Part shown: piece after piece, positions 57,342 to 64,000 of the stretch | Numbering within the stretch: position 1 is the stretch's first letter | Layout: the number at the start of each line of letters is the position of its first letter | Assembly: GCA_023052935.1 (NCBI GenBank) | Contig: CM041294.1 | Coordinates: forward strand, 103,014,116 to 103,078,115 | DNA length: 64,000 nucleotides | Reading direction: 5' to 3' | Origin: Piezodorus guildinii | Taxonomy: Eukaryota; Arthropoda; Insecta; Hemiptera; Pentatomidae | The notes under the pieces: generated by a model | What the model was told of the DNA's origin: nothing | Seen by the model: only the letters and a program-made list of their open reading frames with translations | Database searches by the model: none | Position numbers and translations under genes: made by a program

Positions 57342-58140
57342 CTGTCAGTCCAACATTGTTATCAACAAATACAAACAAAAGGAATAAAGTATTAAGTCGG
57401 AAAGGCACCTCAAAAGGTCTAGGTTTGGATAAATTGACATATTAAGATGAATTTCTAATGAAGAATTGTGGCATCTCAAGCACTACTACATACTGCTATG
57501 TTTTTGACCGACTGCTTTTCTAAGGCTAGCTTCAAAAACTAATATATTTAATATATGTACAGGCTAATATTACTGAAACCATTGGATTTCTTTTCCAGGG
57601 GTATCGTGTTTACCAATCATAATACGTGGCGTGCAGGGGAAGATTGAATTAAACAAGTAACAATAAATGCAATTATTATTTAAATTAACTTAGGTTATAA
57701 ATATACAATTTATTTAAACCATGCCTGAGAATACTAAGGGACTTCTTACAGTTGACCTTGCCAAACAATATTACAATAAAAGATTATCTTCTGAAACTTA
57801 GTCGGCTTGTGGAGGTGGAAATTGTCTCAGACGTCACTTTTTTGCTTCATACTCCAGCTGCTCTCTCTGACCCCCAACGGACCCCGCTTCTTCTTGAGGA
57901 TGGAACTCGACTGTTCTCTTGCTGGACTTTGACTGACTCTTCGTGTGGATGGAACACCCCCTTCACTTCTCTCCCCTCTTTTTCTCTTAAGTCCCATGTT
58001 TTGGAAATTTCCGATCTCATATCGGACAAAGGTAGGCGAGGCTGATATGGGAAGTGCCCAGTCCAGTCTCTGTCCATCCCAGTAGCTGGCGTCTAGAAAG
58101 TTCTTGGGGTATCACGGACTTCCCATGGGAAATGGGGCTA
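57342..58140. promoter_or_regulatory. Upstream part of the GC-rich island, possible 5' end of the receptor gene
   Basis: GC- and CpG-rich DNA is rare in this window. It is concentrated at 57000-57345 (the exon) and again at 57815-58140. The second patch has open frames on both strands (57752-58045 plus, 57847-58077 minus), but neither resembles a known protein, and they overlap. I read it as a possible untranslated first exon or promoter region for the minus-strand gene. An unrecognised repeat is the alternative. Confidence 0.35.
57829..57836 (-). promoter_or_regulatory. CRE-like site TGACGTCT
   Basis: On the minus strand TGACGTCT differs by one base from the CREB site TGACGTCA. It lies at the edge of the GC-rich patch about 490 bp upstream of the receptor exon. 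A single 8-mer is weak evidence. Confidence 0.25.
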
Positions 58141-58364
58141 GGTACAAACCTTTTAACTTTTGCCCATAAAGATTTATAAATAATTATTTGATTAATGTAT
58201 TAATTATTCAATAATGAATTCAGAGCCCTCAGTATTCTCAGTACATAATAATACCTAATGGATTACATAGCATGGGGTATGTATGGTATGGTCTCTTAAT
58301 GAGAATACGAGAGAAATCAAATGACTAATGAAACCTCCCCTTACCCTTACCACTACAGTGCATT

Positions 58365-59230
58365 CACTTACCTACATATGAAATATCCAATATAGTATTG
58401 CGATCGTGGAAATTTTCGAATTACAGTTTTCGACGGAAATACAAGTTTTAAGGTACCCTGAGTCCAAATGACCAAGTCCCGAAAAAAAGGTCTGTGTGTG
58501 TTTTGTAAGTCTAGCGCAAAAACGAAAAATCAAGTAGAGATGTTATAGCTACTTTTTCATCAAAGTCTTCTAACCAGAAAAGCCTATTTTAACCATGCAT
58601 TTTGCAGCTTTTTACGATTTTTTCTAAAACGATTTTTATTAAACTCCCTATATTGATGTTAAGTTTAATGAGCTTTAATATATAGGTCCTATTCTGATTA
58701 AAATACTTTGACAGGGCTTAAATGCCAATATTTTAAATGTTCTTCCTCTAAACTACCTTCCAGTTTAGTACCTTTAATTTTTTACCTTCTAAAAGATTAA
58801 CCATATCATCTTAATTACATTGATGAAGGACGGCGAAATATACAAATTGGACGAATTTTAAGACTAACTAAACAACAAAAGAGAAAAACTCTTTCTTTAT
58901 GTAATTATTGTTTTTTGATATTAAGAAAAGTAACATAAACTTATAATATACTTTTGGAAAGAGAAAGATTTAAAAAAATATTATCTGATACAAAAAGTTA
59001 TATATAGTACTATAATGTGACAAATAGGGAATAAACTTATTACCGATTAGCAATTATAATAATAATAATATTTAATCTAAATAATATGTTTCCAACGGAA
59101 ATTAATACAAGCTTTATTAAAATCAACATAGAATATTTTCAAATTGAATTATATTTGATAGTTTTTAAATTGATTTTAACAGTCGAGGAAGAGAAAGTCG
59201 TGTGTGGCCCGCACCAGATTTTTTTTGTAT
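58365..59230 (+). mobile_element. Family Q repeat, copy 4
   Basis: It starts 'cattcacttacctacatatga'. The landmarks 'tagtattgcgatcgtggaaa', 'ttttcgacggaaatacaag', 'ccctgagtccaaatgacca', 'cttaattacattgatgaagg' and 'ttatctgatacaaaaag' follow, and it ends 'gtcgaggaagagaaagtcgtg...cccgcaccag'. The 93-aa frame on its right edge is incidental. Confidence 0.85.
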
Positions 59231-59561
59231 GCAATTTAAGAAACTTCGTGTATTATAAGGCAAAAATGAGGGATCCCCAGCAATTGCACCCCTCTATCTT
59301 TAGGCCATGTAAAATTTGTACATCTCTCTCTCTCTCTCTCAGAATTTTAAATAGAAAAATGTTATAAGCGCATGAACTTATCACAAATGTTATTTGTAAT
59401 GTTGTGAATAAGAAAGGTGATTTATGGTGATTGCACAGGTTAATTCACACGGTTGTCAAGGTTTTAGAAGAAAATGTTACGTTCGAAATCGTACGAAAAA
59501 AGTATACTTTGGCGTAAGGTCAAAAACTTGGATTTTTTAGAGGAAAATCAATACAAATCAT
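59231..59561. other. No gene; short (TC)n
   Basis: A (TC)n run of about 20 bp at 59323-59341. Nothing else is recognised. Confidence 0.5.
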
Positions 59562-59570
59562 CATTTCTAA

Positions 59571-60236
59571 TTTTTTTTTTTTTTTTTTTTAGTTCTTTTA
59601 TTGAAATTTACAACTGTACAATTTACGTAGTACAATAAGTAAATGTGCTATTTACAGACAGTAGGCTTTAAAAGTCATGTGAAGTATCTACCCAGCGGTA
59701 GCACTTCAATGTTTATTTGTTCAGCAGGTCTCGAGGCCACCGTCTTTTCAGACGCCTCGGAGGATTATCGGGAATAGAAGTCGATGAGAGGATACGGACA
59801 AGCGGGTTTGTATGGGCGGGTGATTTGGAATGAAAGGAGGTGTACCTTTTTGGGCAATTTCTGCAACTGGTGGGATATTCAGGTCTCTATGGATGAGTTT
59901 ATTGGTAACAAAGTAAGGAGCGTCGAAGATTTGTCGAAGGATTTTAGATTTCAAGGATTGGATGCGGGAGGAATTCTATGGCTTAGTGGACCCCCATAGC
60001 TCAATGCTATAAGTCGAAATTGGTCTAATAATGGTTGTGTAAATGAGTTTTTAAAGTAAAGATTGAGTTTTGATCGTTTGTCAAGGAAGTGTTTTAATAG
60101 TCGATATCTACGAGCAGTTTCTTGTCGTTTAAGTCTTGTATGAGGATTCCATGTTAGACGTTTGTCAAGATGAAGTCCAAGGTATCGTATTTGTCCTACA
60201 GTGATGAGTGGGGTATGATTAAAGGAAACATCGGGA
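59571..60236 (-). mobile_element. LINE family 2, 5'-truncated copy
   Basis: The T-run at 59571-59590 is the poly(A) tail read in antisense, and the 3' UTR is 'acagttgtaaatttcaataaaag' in complement. The ORF2 C-terminus is recognisable (DAPYFVTNKLIHRDLNIP, QKGTPPF), with frameshifts. A perfect 9-bp TSD, CATTTCTAA, flanks it (59562-59570 and 60237-60245). It is very close in sequence to the copy at 49126-49667. Confidence 0.88.
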
Positions 60237-60245
60237 CATTTCTAA

Positions 60246-61194
60246 AAATGTCCTGGACTGAATGTTCAACTGTACCTTTTTCTTGCTCCCGTAGCCTTCC
60301 TTTGCACCCCTATCATCAGTGAATGCAGCTGCAATATTCTTTTGATATAGGAAATTTCTGTTTCCGGCGGCATCTTTCGATGGATTTCAAATCTGAAAGG
60401 TGCATTGCATTCAAGATTTTATTCTAGAATGTCGCTCAATCACACCTTATCGATTATTTATTTTCGATTTAATTTTTTTAAATACAGAAATGTACAAAAA
60501 TTTTAAAAACTTTTTCCAACCATCTGCTCTTAACAACAACAAAATATATTTTGAAATAAAAATTGAACATTTTTTTCCGATGAGTTAAAGGTAAAAAATA
60601 ATTTTCCTGAAGTTGCTGCTATCTCTTATCTGACAAACACACTAGTATCGTCCCTTTTAGCAAGAAGAGTGACTGAGACGGAGTTATCCGTTGTTTTTCC
60701 TAACCAGGAAATAAATTGTGGCTTTCGTACCCCCAGTCTAGGAAAAACAATAGATCATGGATATGTTTATTAACAATTTACTGCTTTTCCTAGACAGACC
60801 AAAACCGAGTTTGCGGACGAACGATTTGATTGGTGAATTATAGATGGTAAAGAAATAATTTACTTACAAACGTTATTGGTAACTATTTTAATTATAACCA
60901 AAATAGCATCTTAAAGGTAGGCCCTACCGACAAATGCTTTAAAACAAAAATAGTCTCCTCTAAATTTCGGACACGACGAAAAAGAGCGAAAAATTGTATC
61001 TACGAAAATAAGTTCATATTTTCAACGCTGTAACCACAGTTTACGTACGCAGAGCATGTAAACAAAGCCCCGACACTTAATAAGTCTACCAAAACGAGAC
61101 TTTTTTTATTCAAGCCAATATAGCTCCTAAACTGTTAGTCTTGGCGAAAAATGTTATTAATAAAAAGTATTCTGCAGTTAAGTTGAAAAATAAA
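60246..61194. other. No gene seen
   Basis: AT-rich. A 12-bp inverted repeat (TTGTTTTTCCTA and TAGGAAAAACAA) lies at 60689-60752, with a third related TTTTCCTAG at 60784. Its significance is unknown. Confidence 0.5.
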
Positions 61195-61335
61195 GTGAAG
61201 ACCGTATAACAATCTGTCTCCTGGTTGGGGAAGGACTTCGCGGAATGAATAATTATCCTGCCACAGCTGGATTTGAACCAGTGATCAGAAGATCAGTTAG
61301 CAGTGCCCTACTGAACTATTCAGTGAAACATATTG
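61195..61335 (-). mobile_element. tRNA-derived SINE head, degenerate
   Basis: In antisense, 'agttcagtagggcactgct' (A-box region) and 'actggttcaaatccagctgtggcagg' (B box plus the body start shared with the 52-kb copy, 'ccagctgtggcag') are recognisable. The body beyond is lost. Confidence 0.55.
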
Positions 61336-61434
61336 GTCCACCTACCCAGTTCTGCTATGAATACTGTAACACAATTTGGACTCGTATAGTGTAGTATTAG
61401 TATTATTTATATATTCAGATAAATCACACCTTTT

Positions 61435-61580
61435 TAACTTTCACTTACTATATATAGTAAGGGGAAGTATTGCGATCGTGAAAATTTTCGAATTCCAGTT
61501 TTCCACGGAAATACACGTTTTAGGGTCCCCTGAGTCCAAATAACCAAGTCCCGCAAAAAGGTCTGTGTGTGTGTGTGTGT

Positions 61581-61640
<60 letters not shown>

Positions 61641-62415
61641 CTGTGTGTGTGTGTGTGTGGTAACTCCCGGGCGGAAACAGTAAGTCCTATGAAACTGAAA
61701 TTTCATATTTAAGACAACTATACGCCCGAGACGTGACAAAACTTTTTTCATAAAAATGAGCCTACCAGAAGAGGCACTTTATACTATGCTTTTTGCACCT
61801 TTATTCGATTTTCTCAAAAACGGTTCCGACGATTTTGATTAAACTCGCTATATCGATGTAAAATTTAATGGGCTTTAATATCATGTAGGTTTTATTTAGA
61901 TAAAAATGGTCTGACAGGGCTTAAATGCCGATATTTTAAATTTTCTTCCGCTAAAGTACCTTTAATTTTGTATATTCAATAATAATAACTAGATTATCTT
62001 GTTAACGCTGATGAAAAACTGGTAAATATATAAATTGAATAAATTCGATACCCAACTAAAGGAGAAAACAGAAAAAATATATTTTTAATGCAATTTTTCG
62101 TTTTTGAACATAAGAGCAGTAATATACATGTATGATATGCCGTTGGAAAGCTAAAGATTTTAGAAAAAATATCATCTCATACACAAGCTTTTAAAAGTTA
62201 TTGGAGATTGATGAAAAGAAGATAAAACTTACTGATTATTTAAGATAATAATATAATTGATTTTTCAATAAAACACATGTTTCTATATAAATTCAATTTG
62301 ATTAATTCCTTAATAATTTCACGTATTTTTATCTCTAACTGTATTTGAAAATTCTTTCATTGATTTTAAAAATGGAGGTAAGTGAAATTCGTGTGTTTCC
62401 CGCACCAGATTTTTT
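61435..62415 (+). mobile_element. Family Q repeat, copy 5 (full length)
   Basis: It starts 'actttcacttactatatatag' and ends 'ggaggtaagtgaaattcgtg...cccgcaccagatttttt', with every family landmark in between. The short TG run present in other copies has expanded here to about 100 bp (61561-61660). ACTTTCACTTAC near the left end and GTAAGTGAAA near the right end are inverted with respect to each other. The right end extends beyond that by about 30 conserved bases. Confidence 0.88.
61561..61660. repeat. (GT)n microsatellite with TCTG interruptions
   Basis: About 100 bp of GT/TG dinucleotides broken at fairly regular intervals by TGTCTG. Other Q copies have only GGTCTGTGTGTGT at this place. Confidence 0.95.
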
Positions 62416-62762
62416 AGATTGTTTTCGTTATATGCCAGGGTAATCCCAATTATTTTGTTATATTATTTTCTTTCACTCAGTTAACATGGAATGGGGTGAT
62501 AAGGAAAATCTAATAGTTTCGGTCGCCTCAGTACCGATTGAAAGAAAAAAACTATTTGAAATATAACAAATATGTCATTAAATATAATGATATATATAAT
62601 GTTATTATTTTTTATAAACTTTATATACAGTGGCTACGCATCTTTACAGGTTTTTCAGGTTGTAGGATATATGAATGACAGAGATTGGCCTAAAATAAGC
62701 TAAATGTTTTTCTAAAATTTATGTGATTATAGATGAAGAAGAAGCACAAATAAATTTGTTTT
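62416..62762. other. No gene seen
   Basis: AT-rich with no recognised feature. Confidence 0.5.
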
Positions 62763-62814
62763 TATAGGTGGAATAATCAGGAGTCAGTCGTTTTTTTTTT
62801 TTTTTTTAGTATTG

Positions 62815-62868
62815 TAATGATGCCGACGTTTCGGCTCAAGCTTGTTAGCCATCATCAGGACATTACTG
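62815..62868 (-). ncRNA. Hammerhead-ribozyme-like motif with complete core
   Basis: On the minus strand, CTGATGA (62852-62858) is followed by stem II (GGCT..AGCC with a 10-base loop), then GAAAC (62828-62832) and GTC (62825-62827), the expected cleavage triplet. Stem I can form between TGTC just before CTGATGA and GGCA just after GTC (one U.G). It extends outward with ATT/AAT-type pairs. Stem III would be only A-U and C-G with no loop. Such minimal stem III is reported for hammerheads of Penelope-like elements, which may act as dimers. Confidence 0.6.
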
Positions 62869-62957
62869 AGCCATGTCCAAGCATAAACTCTGTTTAAAAA
62901 CGGTATAAAGGGTGGCTCAGTAATGCCCTAATGATGGCTAACAATCTTGACAATATT

Positions 62958-63029
62958 TTTTTTTTTTTAAACATAATTTATTGAAATTTACAGCTGTACT
63001 CAAAAAAATACATCAAGTAAATATGATAT
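62958..63029 (-). mobile_element. LINE family 2 tail, 72-bp insertion
   Basis: In antisense, 'ttacttgatgtatttttttg', 'tacagctgtaaatttcaata' and a T-run matching the family-2 3' UTR and poly(A). A perfect 8-bp TSD, ACAATATT, lies at 62950-62957 and 63030-63037. This extreme 5' truncation retains no coding sequence. Confidence 0.85.
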
Positions 63030-63078
63030 ACAATATTAAAAAAAAAAAAAAGACTGACTCCTGATTATTCCACCTATA

Positions 63079-64000
63079 GTAGTTTCTACAGTTGACTATA
63101 CATCCTCAATAGAATTGGTTTTTATTAGACAGGACTTATTTTAATTTAAACTGAAGATAGATTTTCTAAGAATGAGTAAGTTTATGAGAATTATCAAGAA
63201 ATATATAAGAATTAAAGAAATTCTAGTGTATTAATTTAAAAAAATACAGTTGAGTCCCGAGTAACCTTATTTTTATTATTCTTAATTTAAGCTAATCAGT
63301 CATTAATGATAAACTCAGGAGTATAAAAAACTTTTATTTTTCATTTAAAAGGTTTTTTTGAGCAACAAGGAGGTAAAAAGGAACAGCAGCCAGGTTTTTC
63401 CACATTAAATATAGCCATCCAGAGCTCATAATTATATTATTTTGTGTATATATTTGTGTCGTATCTTTTAGACCGGATATTCTTAAAAAAAAACAACATA
63501 AATTTACGAAAACAAATTAGTGTGCGAATTCAAAACTCTTTAATCATGTATGGTTTAATTATTATTCCTCAATCTTTAATCATATTGTAAAGTGTAGGTA
63601 TCTAAAAAAGTATTGAATGAAATATGGTCTTATATTCTTAATGAGGAAATTACTATAAAAGATTAATTATCCAACTGGATAGAATAAGCCATTCAAAAAG
63701 TCAACTTTCATTACTGTGATAAACGATAAGTAGGCGTGAGTGCAGGCAATCTGCTTTAAAATGATACAATTTATCAACTGAAACCTTATCAAATTAATGC
63801 CCAAGAACAAGCAGAAACTTTCTTTGCGACGGCTTCTTCTAAGAGCCTTGAAGCCCGCTGTTCTTTGCAAGTCCTAAGCCGCAAGCGATTAAATGTTTTT
63901 TCTACAAAGGACAAAGAAGCACTAGACAGGAGTTTTCCTAACAATAAGATTATCGGCATTTAAATTAGTGGAGAAGACAAACCGCTTGAGTCTTTAATCA
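63079..64000. other. No gene seen
   Basis: AT-rich. The 67-aa minus-strand frame at 63667-63870 has no recognisable motif. Confidence 0.5.

Larger units (their letters stand above)
62763..63078. mobile_element. Palindromic TIR element, copy A, with hammerhead core
   Basis: A 27-bp perfect terminal inverted repeat, starting TATAGGTGGAATAATCAGGA, bounds 316 bp. Inward lie an A/T run on each arm, then 'gccgacgtttcggctcaagc' on the left and a mutated, partly deleted mirror on the right ('ctaatgatggctaacaatctt'). The element lacks any frame. A 72-bp LINE tail is inserted in the right arm. Confidence 0.88.

Noticed and set aside
57752..58077. Overlapping 97-aa (plus) and 76-aa (minus) ORFs in the GC-rich patch
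   Set aside because: Neither resembles a known protein. Open frames on both strands are expected from GC-rich DNA, so I describe the patch only as a possible 5' region.
61435..62415. Family Q called a TIR DNA transposon
   Set aside because: The inverted motif is only 10-14 bp, the right end extends about 30 conserved bases beyond it, and I could not find a consistent target duplication, so the class is left open.

Overview
The window looks like intergenic or intronic DNA of an arthropod, most likely an insect with a large, AT-rich, transposon-laden genome. Three things point that way. There are spliced-gene signals but no bacterial-style gene packing. The mobile elements are Jockey-, I- and RTE-like LINEs, a mariner, a Ty3/gypsy remnant and tRNA-derived SINEs. 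The one host-gene exon I can recognise matches what I remember of insect NMDA receptor subunit 2. I cannot name the species. All homology calls come from reading the sequence; no search was run.

Layout. 1-6 kb: degraded LINE pieces, then a dispersed non-coding repeat ('family Q') split by a retroelement that carries only an ORF1 domain related to baculovirus FP25. 6-21 kb: mostly unassigned AT-rich DNA with SINEs, foldback elements, a 34-bp minisatellite, and a second Q copy holding a gypsy remnant and a SINE. 21-27 kb: nested LINEs, each with a target-site duplication (TSD), and a third Q copy split by a Jockey-like LINE. 27-35 kb: a second dispersed repeat ('family R'), an RTE-like LINE tail and an internally deleted mariner with intact ends. 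35.6-40.5 kb: an apparently full-length Jockey-clade LINE on the minus strand with a perfect 12-bp TSD, inserted at the end of another LINE. 40.8-51 kb: mostly non-coding with two more Q copies and a 2.1-kb LINE. 52-55.2 kb: an inverted repeat of about 95 bp bracketing a SINE and an RTE-like LINE. 57.0-58.1 kb: a GC-rich island with the NMDA-receptor-like exon on the minus strand. 58-64 kb: two more Q copies, LINE fragments and a palindromic element.

The most unusual signal is a hammerhead-ribozyme-like core (CTGANGA, a short hairpin, then GAAACGTC) in three palindromic terminal-inverted-repeat elements, near 13.4, 21.6 and 62.8 kb. Cores of this kind are known from Penelope-like elements. 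The 62.8-kb copy has every core nucleotide and pairable stems. Beyond the host exon nothing works as a pathway. The rest is a layered record of insertions whose relative order can be read from nesting and TSDs.
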